Source: an uncultured Rhodopila sp. (GTDB taxonomy: Bacteria > Pseudomonadota > Alphaproteobacteria > Acetobacterales > Acetobacteraceae). From it: a DNA stretch of 64,000 nt. A program made the position numbers and the translations under genes. The first letter of the stretch is position 1. Every line of letters begins with the position of its first letter. Shown here piece after piece: positions 33,454 through 45,253 of this stretch. The DNA is taken from the NCBI RefSeq assembly GCF_903944925.1, contig NZ_CAJATU010000101.1:1-64000 (forward strand), in the 5' to 3' direction. The notes under the pieces were generated by a model that saw only the letters and a program-made list of their open reading frames with translations, did not search any database and had not been told where the DNA came from.

Positions 33454-36400
33454 TCACGACCCCGCCTCGTCGCCCGCCAGCGTCGTCCCGGGCTGCTTCC
33501 CCCGCAACCGCCACGCCAGCCGATCGAACATCAGGTAGATCACCGGCGTGGTGAACAAGGTCAGCACCTGGCTGACGATCAGCCCACCGACGATCGCCAC
33601 GCCCAGCGGGCGGCGCAGCTCCGACCCCGTGCCATTGCCCAGCATCAGCGGCAGCGCCCCCAGCAGCGCCGCCATCGTCGTCATCAATATCGGCCGGAAC
33701 CGCAGCAGGCACGCCTGATGGATCGCCTCGCGCGGCGGCTTGCCTTCCTCGCGCTCCGCCACCAGCGCAAAGTCGATCATCATGATGGCGTTCTTTTTGA
33801 CGATGCCAATCAGCAGGATGATGCCGATGATCGAGATGACATCGATGTTGTCGCCGGCGATCAGCAGCGCCACCAGCGCGCCGGCCCCGGCCGAGGGCAG
33901 CGTCGACAGGATCGTAATCGGATGGATGAAGCTCTCGTACAAGACCCCCAGCACGATGTACATCGTCACGACCGCCGCCAGCACCAGCAGCAATTCATTG
34001 GATAGCGACGCTTCCAGCGCCGATGCCGCGCCCTGGAACGCGGTGACGAAACTTTCCGGCAGGCCGATATCCGTCTCCGCCTGCCGGATTGCCGCGACGG
34101 CGGCTCCCAGAGACGCCCCGGGCGCGGTATCGAAGGAAATCGTCGTCGCCGGAAACTGCGCCAGATGGCTGATCTGCAACGGTCCCGGCTTCTGCACGAT
34201 CGTCACGATCGAACTCAGCGGCACCTGGCCGGTGGTTGACGCCGAGGACGGCAGATAGATCGCCGACAGCGCCTCCAGCGAGGTCTGCAACGCAGGATCC
34301 GCCTCCATGATCACGCGGTACTGGTTCGACTGGGTATAGATCGTCGAGATGATGCGCTGTCCGAACAGGTCGTACAGAGCGTTGTCGACCGTGGCGGGGG
34401 TAATCCCGAACCGCGCCGCGGTCGCCCGGTCGATCACGAGGTTGACCGTCAGCCCCTGTTGCTGAAGGTCGCTGGCGACGTTCATCAGGTCGGGCGATTT
34501 GCCCAATTCCGCCAGCAGTTTCGGCACCCATTCGTTGAACGCCGACAGGTTCGGGTTCTCCAGCACGAACTGGTATTGCGTGCGGCTGACCGAGGCGTCG
34601 ATCGTCAGGTCCTGCACCGGCTGCAAATACAGCGACACGCCCGGCACGCCCGAGGTCTCCTGCTGCAGGCGGCGGCCGATCTCGGTGGCGTTGAGGCTGC
34701 GTTCATCCTTCGGCTTGAGGTTGATCAGGAACCGCCCGCTGTTCAAGGTCGCGTTGCTGCCGTCCACGCCGATGAAGGAACTCAGGCTGGCGACGTCGGG
34801 GTCCTTCAGGATCGCCGCGGCCAGCGCCTGCTGGTGCTCCGCCATCGCCTCATACGACGCGCTTTGCGCCGCGACCGAGATGCCCTGCAGCACGCCGGTG
34901 TCCTGCACCGGGAAGAACCCTTTCGGCACCACGGTATACAGCAGGACGGTGACGGCCATGGTGGCGACGGCCACCAGCAACGTCAGGGGCTGATGATCCA
35001 GCACGACATTCAAAGCGCGGTCGTAGCGGCCGATGATCCAGTTGAAGCCGCGCTCCGCCCGCAGGTCGAACCGGGTGCGCTGGGCGTCGGGCCGGTGGCG
35101 CAGCAGCTTGGCGCACATCATCGGCACCAGCGTTAGCGACACGATCGCCGAAATCACGATCGTTACGGACAAAGTGATGGCGAACTCATGGAACAGACGC
35201 CCGACCACGTCGCCCATGAACAGCAGCGGGATCAGCACGGCGATCAGCGACACGGTAAGTGAAATGATCGTAAAGCCGATCTGTTCGCTGCCTTTCAGCG
35301 CCGCGGCCAACGGGGCTTCGCCGGCCTCGACGTAGCGGGAGATGTTCTCGATCATGACGATCGCATCGTCCACGACGAAGCCGGTGGAGATGGTCAGCGC
35401 CATCAGCGACAAATTGTCCAGGCTGAAGCCGAGCAAATACATCGCCGCCAGCGTGCCCACCAGCGACAGCGGCACCGACAGGCTGGGGATGATCGTCGCG
35501 GGCAGGTTGCGCAGGAACAGGAAGATCACCGCCACCACCAGCGCCACCGCCAGCCCGAGTTCGAACTCCACATCGGAGACGGACGCCCGGATCGTCACGG
35601 TCCGATCGGTCAGCACCGCGACATCGACGGCGGAGGGCAGCGTGGCCTGCAACTGCGGCAGCAGGCGCTTGATGGTATCCACCACCTGGATGACGTTGGC
35701 ACCCGGCTGGCGCTGGACGTTCAGGATCACCGCCGGGATGGTGTTCGCCCAGGCGCCGAGCCTCGTGTTCTCCGCGCCGTTCACCACGGTGGCGACGTCT
35801 TTCAGGTGGACCGGCGCGCCGTTGCGGTAGGCGATCACCAGGTCGAGGTATTGCTGCGGGTCGGAAATCTGGTCGTTGGCGTTGATCGTCGTCGCCTGCG
35901 CCGGACCGTCGAAATTGCCCTTCGGTGTATTGACGTTGGCGTTGCCCAGCGTGGTGCGGAGATCGTCGATGTTCAGCCCGTATGCCGCCAGCGCCCGCGG
36001 GTTGATCTGGACCCGCACTGCCGGCCGCTGTCCCCCGCTGATGCTGACCAGCCCGACTCCCGGCTGCTGCGAGATCTTCTGCGCCAGGCGGGTGTTGGCC
36101 ATGTCCTGCACCTGCGTCAGCGGCAGGGTCTTCGAGGTCAGCGCCAGGGTCAGTATCGGCGCATCCGCCGGGTTGACCTTCGCGTAAATCGGCGGCGCCG
36201 GCAGGTCCGACGGCAGCAGGTTGCCCGCCGCGTTGATCGCCGCCTGCACCTCCTGCTCGGCCACGTCCAGGCTCACGTCGAGACTGAACTGCAAGGTGAT
36301 CAGCGAGGCGCCGGCCGAACTGGTGGAGAACATCTGGTTCAGGCTGGGCATCTGCCCGAACTGGACCTCCAGCGGGGAGGTGACGGAGGACGTCATCACC

Positions 36401-36570
36401 TCCGGACTGGCGCCGGGATAGAAGGTCTGCACCTGGATGGTCGGGTAATCGACCTCCGGCAGGGCCGAGATGGGCAGGAACCGGTAGGCGACCATGCCCA
36501 CCAGCATGATCGCCGCCATCAGCAGGGTGGTCGCAACCGGCCGGAGAATGAAGGGGCGGGATGGGCTCAT
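33454..36570 (-). CDS. mdtB: RND efflux permease, MdtB-like
   Basis: A 1038-residue inner-membrane pump subunit with normal RND length. It starts [20 protein letters not shown] and carries [18 protein letters not shown] and the spans [20 protein letters not shown] with the paired aspartates. Similarity to the MdtC-like protein downstream is evident throughout, as expected for a duplicated pair acting as a B2C heterotrimer. It follows the adaptor gene on the same strand after about 130 bases that contain a REP-like palindrome. Confidence 0.94.
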   Translation of the reverse strand: MSPSRPFILRPVATTLLMAAIMLVGMVAYRFLPISALPEVDYPTIQVQTFYPGASPEVMTSSVTSPLEVQFGQMPSLNQMFSTSSAGASLITLQFSLDVSLDVAEQEVQAAINAAGNLLPSDLPAPPIYAKVNPADAPILTLALTSKTLPLTQVQDMANTRLAQKISQQPGVGLVSISGGQRPAVRVQINPRALAAYGLNIDDLRTTLGNANVNTPKGNFDGPAQATTINANDQISDPQQYLDLVIAYRNGAPVHLKDVATVVNGAENTRLGAWANTIPAVILNVQRQPGANVIQVVDTIKRLLPQLQATLPSAVDVAVLTDRTVTIRASVSDVEFELGLAVALVVAVIFLFLRNLPATIIPSLSVPLSLVGTLAAMYLLGFSLDNLSLMALTISTGFVVDDAIVMIENISRYVEAGEAPLAAALKGSEQIGFTIISLTVSLIAVLIPLLFMGDVVGRLFHEFAITLSVTIVISAIVSLTLVPMMCAKLLRHRPDAQRTRFDLRAERGFNWIIGRYDRALNVVLDHQPLTLLVAVATMAVTVLLYTVVPKGFFPVQDTGVLQGISVAAQSASYEAMAEHQQALAAAILKDPDVASLSSFIGVDGSNATLNSGRFLINLKPKDERSLNATEIGRRLQQETSGVPGVSLYLQPVQDLTIDASVSRTQYQFVLENPNLSAFNEWVPKLLAELGKSPDLMNVASDLQQQGLTVNLVIDRATAARFGITPATVDNALYDLFGQRIISTIYTQSNQYRVIMEADPALQTSLEALSAIYLPSSASTTGQVPLSSIVTIVQKPGPLQISHLAQFPATTISFDTAPGASLGAAVAAIRQAETDIGLPESFVTAFQGAASALEASLSNELLLVLAAVVTMYIVLGVLYESFIHPITILSTLPSAGAGALVALLIAGDNIDVISIIGIILLIGIVKKNAIMMIDFALVAEREEGKPPREAIHQACLLRFRPILMTTMAALLGALPLMLGNGTGSELRRPLGVAIVGGLIVSQVLTLFTTPVIYLMFDRLAWRLRGKQPGTTLAGDEAGS

Positions 36571-36615
36571 GCGGAGCCGGCTGCGCTGGTGTCTTGCGGA
36601 GCGCCGCCTGCCTCC

Positions 36616-36683
36616 GTGTCATCGACTTTGCGTGGTTCGGCACCGCAAGTCGTGGGTGGTCGGGCCAAGCCCGGCCATGACAC
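36616..36683. repeat. REP-like palindrome, copy 7
   Basis: A short left arm GTGTCAT (36616-36622) and a perfect right arm GCCCGGCCATGACAC (36669-36683) between the adaptor and MdtB-like genes. The left half has diverged (GTGTCATCGACTTTG). Confidence 0.72.
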
Positions 36684-36706
36684 GGGACGACCCGGCCCTT
36701 GTTGCA

Positions 36707-38035
36707 TCACTGCGCCTGCGGCTGGCGGCGGGGCTCGTGCTGGCCAGCCGGGTCCGCCGGAGACGTCGAGATCGGCCCGGCCGGTTGTGGCTTGCCCGCC
36801 CGGCCTCCATCGCCCTGCTGCGCCGGCAAACTCACCGAGGCGCCGTCGCGCAGGCGGTCGGTGCCATCGGTGACGACACGGTCGCCGGGGTTGAGGCCGG
36901 ACAGCACCGCCTGATAGGTCCCATCCACCGGCCCGACCTTGATTGGCCGCACCGAAACGGTGCTGTCCGGATTGATCAGGTAAACAAACGTCCCCGGCTC
37001 GCCGCGCTGCACCGCCGGCACCGGAACCCGAACCGCGTTGGGCATGGTGTTCACCAGCAAACGCGCGTTGACGAACTGGTTCGGATACAGCAGCTCATCC
37101 GGATTGGCGAAAATCCCCCGCAGTTTCAGCGTGCCCGTGGTGGTGTCGATCAGGTTGTCCATCGTGCCAAGCTGCCCGGTGGCCAGCAGCCGCGTGTTGG
37201 CGCGGTCATACGCTTCGATCGTCAGCGTGGCCCCGGCGCGCACCCGCTGGACGATGTCCGGCAGATTGTCCTCCGGCACCGAGAACAGCACGGAAATCGG
37301 CTGCATCTGGGTGATGACGACCACCCCCGTGGTGCTGGAGGTCTGGATATAATTGCCCGGATCCACCTGCCGCAGGCCGACCTGCCCGTCTATCGGCGAG
37401 ATGATGTGGCAGTATGCCAGGTTGAGTTTGGCGGTATCCACCGCTCCCTGATCGGTTTGCACCGTGCCGGTGTACTGCTGCACCAGGTAGCGCTGGTCAT
37501 CCAGTTGCTGCTGCGCGATCGAATCCTGCCGCCCAAGCGTCTGGTAGCGCTTCAGGTCCGCCTGGGCCTGCGCCAGCAGCCCCTGGTCCTTGGCCAGGGT
37601 GCCCTGCGCCTGCTCCAGCGCCGCCTGGTAGGGCCTCGGGTCGACCTGGGCCAGGAAGTCGCCCTTCTTGACGACCTGGCCTTCCTTGAACCCGACCTCC
37701 TGCAACTGACCATTGATCTGCGTATAGACGGTCACCGTGTCGAGCGAGGTCACCGTTCCCAACTCGTTCAGCATGATGCGGATATCGCCGGTGTCCACGG
37801 TGGCGAACCCGACGGGCTGCGGCGCACCCTGGGCGGAGCGTCCGTTCGGCGCGGTGTGCGATGCCGTCTGGGCGGCGTGCTGCGTCCACAGATACCAGCC
37901 TCCACCGGCCAGTCCAGCCACGATCAGGCTGGTGAGGACCCAATATCCGGTGCTCGGGCGTCGCACCGTTGGCGAGGCGCGCGACACCGTATCGGGCGCG
38001 GGCCTCGCTTCCGTCTGGTCAACACGTTCGTCCAT
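36707..38035 (-). CDS. mdtA: RND membrane-fusion (periplasmic adaptor) protein, MdtA-like
   Basis: A 442-residue adaptor linking the inner-membrane permeases to the outer-membrane channel. After a cytoplasmic tail there is one membrane span (about residues 31-50), then the lipoyl half-motifs TVTVYTQINGQLQEVGFKEG and CHIISPIDGQVGLRQVDPGN flanking a coiled-coil hairpin (about 140-195), then beta-barrel and membrane-proximal domains. The C-terminus is rich in Gly, Pro and Gln. It is first in the order adaptor, MdtB-like, MdtC-like, NodT, a complete tripartite pump. No regulator gene is adjacent; the next gene is divergent. Confidence 0.94.
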   Translation of the reverse strand: MDERVDQTEARPAPDTVSRASPTVRRPSTGYWVLTSLIVAGLAGGGWYLWTQHAAQTASHTAPNGRSAQGAPQPVGFATVDTGDIRIMLNELGTVTSLDTVTVYTQINGQLQEVGFKEGQVVKKGDFLAQVDPRPYQAALEQAQGTLAKDQGLLAQAQADLKRYQTLGRQDSIAQQQLDDQRYLVQQYTGTVQTDQGAVDTAKLNLAYCHIISPIDGQVGLRQVDPGNYIQTSSTTGVVVITQMQPISVLFSVPEDNLPDIVQRVRAGATLTIEAYDRANTRLLATGQLGTMDNLIDTTTGTLKLRGIFANPDELLYPNQFVNARLLVNTMPNAVRVPVPAVQRGEPGTFVYLINPDSTVSVRPIKVGPVDGTYQAVLSGLNPGDRVVTDGTDRLRDGASVSLPAQQGDGGRAGKPQPAGPISTSPADPAGQHEPRRQPQAQ

Positions 38036-38178
38036 GAAAGGTCGGGTCCTTTATCGGCCGCCGCCCCGGCTGGAGACTGCGCACTCGGATTAAGCACGGC
38101 AACCGGCGGCAACAAGCGAAAGCCCCCGCCTGTTACCCTAATTTTTGCTTCGTTACACGAGTACACCCCGTCGCCAAC

Positions 38179-38197
38179 GTGTCATGGCCGCGCCGGG
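38179..38197. repeat. Single REP-like arm, copy 8
   Basis: GTGTCATGGCCGCGCCGGG is one arm of the dispersed palindrome with no recognisable partner. It lies in the divergent gap between the RND adaptor and the thioredoxin-reductase-like gene, and is the rightmost copy in the window. Confidence 0.6.
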
Positions 38198-38271
38198 TTC
38201 GGCTTTTCGGGTTGGTGCGGCCCGCTCATTCGTGACTGCTACCATGCCGCACACGCGCCGTTGTGGCGCAC

Positions 38272-39174
38272 ATGGACTGTCTCATCATCGGCGCCGGCCC
38301 GGCCGGCCTGACCGCGGCGATCTACCTCGCGCGCTTCCGCCGCCGCGTCCTGGTCATGGACGGGGGCGCGAGCCGCGCGTCGTGGATTCCGGTGTCGCAC
38401 AACATGCCGGGCTTCCCCGAGGGCGTCGGCGGCCCGGACCTGCTCGCTCGCATGCGCACCCAGGCGCTGCAATACGGCGCCGAGATCCGCCAAAGCGAGG
38501 TTGAACGCCTCCGGGCGCTGCCGGAGGGCGGTTTCATCGCCACGGCGGGCGGGCAGGACATCCGGGCGGAACGCGTGCTGCTGGCGACCGGCGGGCTCGA
38601 TGTGGAACCGGACCTGCCGGGCGTGCGCGACGCCGTCCGCCGCGGCCTGGTGCGCTACTGCCCGATCTGTGACGCCTTCGAGATCATCGGCCAAAATGTC
38701 GCGCTGATCGCCTCCGGCAAGTGCCGGGTGAAGGAGGCGCTGCTGCTGCGCGCCTATACGGCGCAGCTTTCGGTGATCACGCTCGGGCAGGATCTGCACA
38801 TGTCCGACGGGGAGCGCCGGCAACTGCTCGAAGCCGGCATCCGCATCCTGGAAGATCCGGTGGCGGAACTGGCGATGGAAGGTGAGCGCATCGGCGCCTG
38901 GCACATGCAGGGCGGCGGCAAGCACGTGTTCGACACGGTCTATACCGCGCTGGGCGTGCGGGTCCGCTCCGGGCTCGCCACCGCGCTCGGCGCCGAGGCG
39001 GATGAGGACGGCGCGCTGATCGTCCGGGACCACCAGAAAACCAGTGTTCCCGGCCTGTATGCCGCGGGCGACGTGGTGCGCGGGTTGTCGCAGGTCAGTG
39101 TCGCCATCGGCCAGGCCGCGGTCGCGGCGACGGACATCAACGCGAGCCTGCCGTTTCCCAGGCCGCCGGGCTGA
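38272..39174 (+). CDS. Thioredoxin-reductase-like FAD/NAD(P)H oxidoreductase
   Basis: A 300-residue flavoprotein of the low-molecular-weight thioredoxin reductase family. The FAD motif [18 protein letters not shown] opens the protein, the redox-active pair is CPIC at residues 130-133 in [10 protein letters not shown], and [20 protein letters not shown] closes it. The NADPH loop reads [12 protein letters not shown] and not the classical GGGxSA, so cofactor or partner use may differ from housekeeping TrxB. An in-frame GTG at 38263 would add three residues; [12 protein letters not shown] is a better fit to the family start. It stands alone, with a glutathione transferase gene following after 87 bases. 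Confidence 0.88.
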   Translation: MDCLIIGAGPAGLTAAIYLARFRRRVLVMDGGASRASWIPVSHNMPGFPEGVGGPDLLARMRTQALQYGAEIRQSEVERLRALPEGGFIATAGGQDIRAERVLLATGGLDVEPDLPGVRDAVRRGLVRYCPICDAFEIIGQNVALIASGKCRVKEALLLRAYTAQLSVITLGQDLHMSDGERRQLLEAGIRILEDPVAELAMEGERIGAWHMQGGGKHVFDTVYTALGVRVRSGLATALGAEADEDGALIVRDHQKTSVPGLYAAGDVVRGLSQVSVAIGQAAVAATDINASLPFPRPPG

Positions 39175-39261
39175 GCCGGACCCTGCGCAAACTCGCGTGA
39201 CCTTGCAGCGTTTCCCGGGGTATTCTGGTATCAATCTGGAACGTGTGCAGAGGAGTCAGCC

Positions 39262-39909
39262 GTGGCAACCTTGGAAATCGTCGGCGCGCCGTGGGGAAAT
39301 TTCGTCCGCACGGTCAGGATGGCCTGCTTCGAGAAGGGCGTCCCGTACACCCTGAACATCGTCCGCCCGCAGTCGCCGGAGGTGAAGGCGATCCATCCGT
39401 TTGGCCTGGTGCCCTGCATGCGCCATGGCGATCTCGCCTTGTTCGAAAGCCGGGCGATCTGCACCTATATCGACCAGGCGTTCGACGGGCCGCCTTTGGT
39501 GCCGCGCGATCCGGCTTCCGCCGCGCTGACGGAGCAGTGGATCGCCCTGGTGATGACCACCGTCGATCCGGTGCTCGCGCGGCAATATCTCGTGGCCTAT
39601 ATCAACGCGCCGGGCGGCGTGGCGGACCCCGCGGTGATCGAGGCTTTGCTGCCGAAGGTGCGGGAGGTGTTTGATGTGCTCGACCACACGCTGGCGGGAC
39701 GGCCGTATTTGGCCGGCGAGGCATTCAGCCTGGCCGACATGTTCCTGTTCCCGGTGATCTGGTTCATGCGGCTGAAGCCGGAGAGTGCGGCGCTGCTGCA
39801 ATCGTCGCCGCATCTGCTGGGCTGGTACGACCGCGTCGCCGCTCGCCCCTGCGCGGTCGAGACCGAGCCTCCGGTGGCGGCTGGCCCGGCGCAGCCCTGC
39901 AAGACCTAG
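39262..39909 (+). CDS. Glutathione S-transferase family protein
   Basis: A 215-residue cytosolic protein with the two-domain GST fold. The N-terminal thioredoxin-like domain shows VGAPWGNFVRTVRMACFEKGV and the cis-proline region FGLVPCMRHGDLALFESRAI, whose ES pair binds glutathione; the C-terminal helical domain has AGEAFSLADMFLFPVIWF, the usual capping box. The substrate is unknown. The GTG start is supported by AGAGGAG seven bases upstream; no ATG is available before the conserved domain. Confidence 0.92.
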   Translation: MATLEIVGAPWGNFVRTVRMACFEKGVPYTLNIVRPQSPEVKAIHPFGLVPCMRHGDLALFESRAICTYIDQAFDGPPLVPRDPASAALTEQWIALVMTTVDPVLARQYLVAYINAPGGVADPAVIEALLPKVREVFDVLDHTLAGRPYLAGEAFSLADMFLFPVIWFMRLKPESAALLQSSPHLLGWYDRVAARPCAVETEPPVAAGPAQPCKT

Positions 39910-39913
39910 CCGA

Positions 39914-41068
39914 TCATGTCGCTTTGGTTCGGTGCAGGGACAGTCCGAGGAGGATCGCCGGGGCGAGGATGCCGGCCGGAAAATGCAAAATCCAGCCGGC
40001 GGCGAGCGTGACGAAGGCCAGCGGATAGAGCGACATCAGCAGATATTTTTCCGCGGGCAGGAAGCCGTGGTCCGCGGCATCGCGCACAAGCCATGCGATG
40101 CCGATGCCGGCGAGGGTCAGATCGTAAAGCAGCACCACCGGCAGGCTCAGCAGCGTGCCGGCGATGAGGACCGCGGCGCGGAGCGACAGACGGGTTGTTT
40201 GCTGCCAGACCCGGGCGACGACCGCCGCGGCCATGGCGCTGACCAGGAGTTGCAGCGCCATGGCCGCCCCGGCGGGCATTCCGGCCAGCCGTGCGGCGCC
40301 GAACGGCGAGACGAAACCCGCCAGCAGGATCGTATCGGAGCCGAACACCCGGGCCGCGGCGGAGAGTGCATCCATGTAACGCAGCCATGTTTCGAACCCG
40401 AACAGCCCGATCGTCGCGCCAACGACCGCGCACAGTGTCGCTGCCGCGGCGCAGAACGCCCTCCAATGGCCGCCGGCGGCGAGCGCTATCGGCACCAGCA
40501 GGCCGAAGTGCGGCTTGTAGCAGAGCAGGCCGAACAGCACGCCCGACCATATCGGCCGGCGATTGACAAGTAACGTCGCCGAGCCGAACAAGGCGGCGGT
40601 AAGAAACGAATTCTGCCCCAGGCCGGCGCACCAGAACACCGCCGGAATTGCCAGGGCCGGAAGCCACCATCCGCGATCGGCGATGCGGCAGGCGACGAAG
40701 GCGTAGGCGGCCATGGATGCCGCCTCGAACAGAACAAGAGCGACCCAATAAGGCAATAAAGCCAACGGCGCGCAAAGCAGCAGGAAGGGCGGCGGGTAGA
40801 AGAAATAGACATATGGGCCATCGCCGATGAGGGCCTGTTCGGCGAACCAATGCGCGGTTTCGTCGTAGGCCAGTTCGGGCAGACCTTGCAGCGCCAGGCT
40901 GCCGGCGGCGTAGAAGCTGGGGAAGTCGCTGACGAAGGGTGAGCGCGTGGGGCCGAAGACACCGAACTCCCACGCCACCACGGCGGCGAGCAGGATCGTC
41001 TGGACGGCCAGCGCAATGCCGCTCAGGCCGATGACCCGGCTGCGGGTCAGCCAGGCGGCGTGCTTCAC
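39914..41068 (-). CDS. GT87-like (DUF2029) polytopic membrane glycosyltransferase-type protein
   Basis: A 384-residue membrane protein with about ten spans, resembling DUF2029/GT87 mannosyltransferase-type proteins that use polyprenyl-phosphate sugars. Motifs include SDFPSFYAAGSLALQG near the first periplasmic loop, typical of this fold, then VYFFYPPPFLLLCAPLALLP and LLCYKPHFGLLVPIAL. The GTG start at 41068 overlaps the stop of the AhpD-like gene (GTGA), so the two are coupled. The acceptor is unknown; it is separated from the main surface-sugar locus by two enzyme genes. Confidence 0.82.
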   Translation of the reverse strand: MKHAAWLTRSRVIGLSGIALAVQTILLAAVVAWEFGVFGPTRSPFVSDFPSFYAAGSLALQGLPELAYDETAHWFAEQALIGDGPYVYFFYPPPFLLLCAPLALLPYWVALVLFEAASMAAYAFVACRIADRGWWLPALAIPAVFWCAGLGQNSFLTAALFGSATLLVNRRPIWSGVLFGLLCYKPHFGLLVPIALAAGGHWRAFCAAAATLCAVVGATIGLFGFETWLRYMDALSAAARVFGSDTILLAGFVSPFGAARLAGMPAGAAMALQLLVSAMAAAVVARVWQQTTRLSLRAAVLIAGTLLSLPVVLLYDLTLAGIGIAWLVRDAADHGFLPAEKYLLMSLYPLAFVTLAAGWILHFPAGILAPAILLGLSLHRTKAT

Positions 41069-41475
41069 GCGCCGACGAGAAATTCGCGATCGACCGGGAC
41101 TTGCATGGCGGTGACGAGGTTGTTGGTCTCGGACGCCATGCCGATGATGGCGAGCAGGTGCATGTGCTGGGCGTCCGTCATGCCTTTTTGTTTCGCTGCC
41201 GCGGTGTGGGAATGGATGCAATAGGTGCAGCCATTGGCGGCGGAGACGGCGATGTAGATCAGCTCCCGGGTCAGCGGGTCGAGCGGGCCCTCGCCGCCCA
41301 TGATGGTCTTCAGGGTCTCCCAGGTGCGCTTCAGGTTTGCCGGGTCGTTGGCCAGGGCGCGCCAGAAATTGTTGATGAAATCCGCGCCGCGGGTGCGGCG
41401 GATGTCGTCGAACACGGCTTTCACGGCCGGGTCGCTGTCCGCTTCGTTGTCGGTCCATAGCCGCACCGTTGCCAT
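41065..41475 (-). CDS. Carboxymuconolactone decarboxylase/AhpD-family protein
   Basis: A 136-residue all-helical protein of the AhpD/CMD family. The catalytic CxxC plus histidine, NGCTYCIHSH, is at residues 82-90, which points to peroxidase-type thiol chemistry rather than to the lactone decarboxylase, which lacks the cysteines. The ATG at 41475 has CAGGAGA upstream and gives a standard N-terminus. Its stop overlaps the GTG of the membrane protein gene downstream, and it lies 40 bases after the quinone oxidoreductase gene on the same strand. Confidence 0.9.
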   Translation of the reverse strand: MATVRLWTDNEADSDPAVKAVFDDIRRTRGADFINNFWRALANDPANLKRTWETLKTIMGGEGPLDPLTRELIYIAVSAANGCTYCIHSHTAAAKQKGMTDAQHMHLLAIIGMASETNNLVTAMQVPVDREFLVGA

Positions 41476-41515
41476 GTCGTTCTCCTGTTGCCGGGCCCGC
41501 GGCCAGGACATACGG

Positions 41516-42514
41516 TTACTCGATCATCACGACAAGCTTGCCCATGGCGGTGCGGGCTGACAGCGCGGCGATGGCCTCGCCGCCCTGTTCCAGGCTGTAG
41601 CGTGCCGAAATCACCGGGCGGATGGCGCCTTGCTGATACAGGTCAAGCAATTCGCGCGCGCTGGTTTGGAAGCCGGCGGGATCGCGGTCGATCCAGGCCG
41701 CCCAGAAAACGCCGATGATACGGCAGGATTTCAGCAGCGCGAGATTGAGCGGCAGCCGCGGGATGCCGGCGGGGAACCCGACGACGAGAAAACGGCCGTC
41801 CCAGGCGATGCTGCGCAGGGCGGCCTCGGCATAGTCGCCGCCGACGGCGTCGTAAATGACATCGGCGCCGTCCGCCGTGCATGCCTGCTTGAACAGACCG
41901 GACAGCGCGCGCAACGCGGCTTTGTCGAACGGGCCGCGCGGATAGACGATGCCGGATGCCGCGCCGTGCCTGGTGGCGAGGGCGAGTTTTTCCGCCGAGG
42001 ACACCGCGGCGATGACGGTCGCACCCATGGCCTTGCCGAGCTCGACCGCGGCGAGACCGGCGCCGCCGGCGGCGCCGATGACGAGCAGGGTCTCGCCGGG
42101 TTGCAGGGTGCCGCGCTGCTTCAGCGCGTAATGCGACGTGCCGTAGGTCAGGATGAAGGCGGCGGCCTCATCGAAGGGCATTTCGTCCGGGATGGGGATG
42201 CAGTGCGGGCGGGTGACGACGACTTTTTCCGCCATGCCGCCCCAGCAACACCAGCCGATGACCCGGTCGCCGGGACGGATGTCGGTTATGTTGGAGCCGA
42301 TGGCGGCGACGATGCCGGCGACTTCGCCGCCGGGGGAGAACGGGCGGTCGGGGCGGAACTGATACTTGTCCTCGATGATGAGGGTGTCGGGGAAATTCAC
42401 GCCGCAGGCTTTGACCGATATCAAAATTTCGCCGTCGCCGGGAACCGGATCGGCGCGGCTGCCGATGGCGAGGGTTTCCGGTCCGCCGGTGGTCTGGCTG
42501 AGTAGAGCCTTCAC
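41516..42514 (-). CDS. NADPH:quinone oxidoreductase-like zinc-free medium-chain dehydrogenase
   Basis: A 332-residue member of the medium-chain dehydrogenase/reductase family without catalytic zinc ligands. The N-terminal GroES-like domain has VKACGVNFPDTLIIEDKYQF and FSPGGEVAGIVAAIGSN, and the cofactor domain GETLLVIGAAGGAGLAAVEL, the NADPH motif of quinone oxidoreductases. Length is normal. The GTG start at 42514 is the only sensible one before the conserved domain. It leads a three-gene unit with the AhpD-like and GT87-like genes and is divergent from a glycosyltransferase. Confidence 0.9.
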   Translation of the reverse strand: MKALLSQTTGGPETLAIGSRADPVPGDGEILISVKACGVNFPDTLIIEDKYQFRPDRPFSPGGEVAGIVAAIGSNITDIRPGDRVIGWCCWGGMAEKVVVTRPHCIPIPDEMPFDEAAAFILTYGTSHYALKQRGTLQPGETLLVIGAAGGAGLAAVELGKAMGATVIAAVSSAEKLALATRHGAASGIVYPRGPFDKAALRALSGLFKQACTADGADVIYDAVGGDYAEAALRSIAWDGRFLVVGFPAGIPRLPLNLALLKSCRIIGVFWAAWIDRDPAGFQTSARELLDLYQQGAIRPVISARYSLEQGGEAIAALSARTAMGKLVVMIE

Positions 42515-42646
42515 TGTTGCCGCCCCTATGCTGGTTAGGGCGGTATTGCAGAGCGACGCGGCGCGCCTGGCAAGGTGCGTGCCAATCGCCTGGAAGCCGC
42601 GAGCTTTGGCGTGTTCGAGTTCCCGAGACCGTGATAGATTTTCATC

Positions 42647-43924
42647 ATGCTGCGATTCCTCCTGGAGATGACACCCCGCCCTTTGCTGCACCTTTGGCGG
42701 CGACTGCCAGTGGGGCCGAGGCGCGATGTGCTGGACGCAGTGGCCGCCACCGCCGCGGGCGTGACAGCGCGGATACCGAAACGACCAAGCCGGCGGCCGC
42801 GTCCGCCCAGCGGTGGCATTGCGATCGTCGGCGAATTCGGCGGGGCCTCGGGCCTCGCCGAATCGGCTCGGCTGATGAATCAAGCATTGCCGCATATCGG
42901 CGTCAGCACGTGGCCGCTCGATGCGGCCGGTGTCGGCGCGACTCCCGCCCCCTTCGCCGAGGGCAGCCCGCTATCGCCACCGCCGCCAGGCGTGCCGATC
43001 GTAATCCATGCCAACGCAAACCGGATGGACAACGCCCTGAGGGCGTTGCCGCGCAGCCTTATCCGCGGGCGGCGCATTATCGGCTACTGGGCCTGGGAAT
43101 TGCCTGTGGTCCCAAGGAGCTGGCAACCGGGCGTGCGCTTCGTTCACGAGGTCTGGGTACCGAGTCATTTTGTCGCCCGGGCCATCGCAACCATCCTTCC
43201 GGCCAGCGGATCGATACCTATTCGCATAGTCCCTCACCCCGTGGCAGCCGTGCCGCCGTGTCCGGCCGCTATGGACCGTGCCGCCTTCGGCCTTCCGAAA
43301 GACGCGGTGATCGTCCTGGTCTCGCTCAATCTTGCCTCCAACGTGGCGCGAAAGAACCCTTACGGTGCGATCAACGCGTTTCGCCAGGCTTTCGGCGCCC
43401 GTACCGACCGGGTGCTTGTGCTCAAGCTCGGCAATATCGACGAATTCCCGGCGGATTTCGTCCGTCTGTGGCAAACGGTGGCCGATTCGCCAAACATCCA
43501 TATCGAAGCCCGGAGTTTTTCGATCGCTGTCAACCATGCATTCACCCGCTGCGCCGACATCGTGTTGTCACTGCACCGGAGCGAGGGGTTCGGGCTTGTC
43601 ATGGCCGAGGCCATGATGCTCGGCTGTCCCGTTGTCGCGACAGGTTGGTCGGGCAACATGGACTTTATGGATAGCGACAGCGCCGCGCTCGTTGGCGTGA
43701 CCATGGTCGAACCAACCGACGATCGAGGGGTGTTCACGATTCCCGGTGCCCGCTGGGCCGAGCCGGATATCGGTGAGGCGGTCGCGCAGCTTCGCCGGCT
43801 CGCGGATGATGCCGCGGAACGTAAGGCGCTTGGTGCAAGAGGCCGCGCCATGGCGCAGATGCGGCTCACTACGGCGAAGCTGGCTGAAGCCGTGCGGGCA
43901 CTGGGTCTCCCGGCCCGCGAATAG
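42647..43924 (+). CDS. GT4-type glycosyltransferase (GT-B fold)
   Basis: A 425-residue glycosyltransferase, first of the surface-sugar locus. A basic N-terminus (residues 1-50) precedes the GT-B fold. The C-terminal nucleotide-sugar domain has DIVLSLHRSEGFGLVMAEAM, with the EX7E motif, and GCPVVATGWSGNMDFMD; the region LVSLNLASNVARKNPYGAIN is typical of GT4 enzymes that act on GDP- or UDP-sugars. The acceptor and sugar cannot be read, but GDP-D-rhamnose genes lie just downstream, so a rhamnosyl or mannosyl transfer is plausible. Confidence 0.88.
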   Translation: MLRFLLEMTPRPLLHLWRRLPVGPRRDVLDAVAATAAGVTARIPKRPSRRPRPPSGGIAIVGEFGGASGLAESARLMNQALPHIGVSTWPLDAAGVGATPAPFAEGSPLSPPPPGVPIVIHANANRMDNALRALPRSLIRGRRIIGYWAWELPVVPRSWQPGVRFVHEVWVPSHFVARAIATILPASGSIPIRIVPHPVAAVPPCPAAMDRAAFGLPKDAVIVLVSLNLASNVARKNPYGAINAFRQAFGARTDRVLVLKLGNIDEFPADFVRLWQTVADSPNIHIEARSFSIAVNHAFTRCADIVLSLHRSEGFGLVMAEAMMLGCPVVATGWSGNMDFMDSDSAALVGVTMVEPTDDRGVFTIPGARWAEPDIGEAVAQLRRLADDAAERKALGARGRAMAQMRLTTAKLAEAVRALGLPARE

Positions 43925-45249
<1,325 letters not shown>

Positions 45250-45253
45250 CACG

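Noticed and set aside
31761..33554. A 597-codon open frame on the plus strand opposite the MdtC-like gene
   Set aside because: Same shadow pattern; the opposite strand encodes an unmistakable RND permease.
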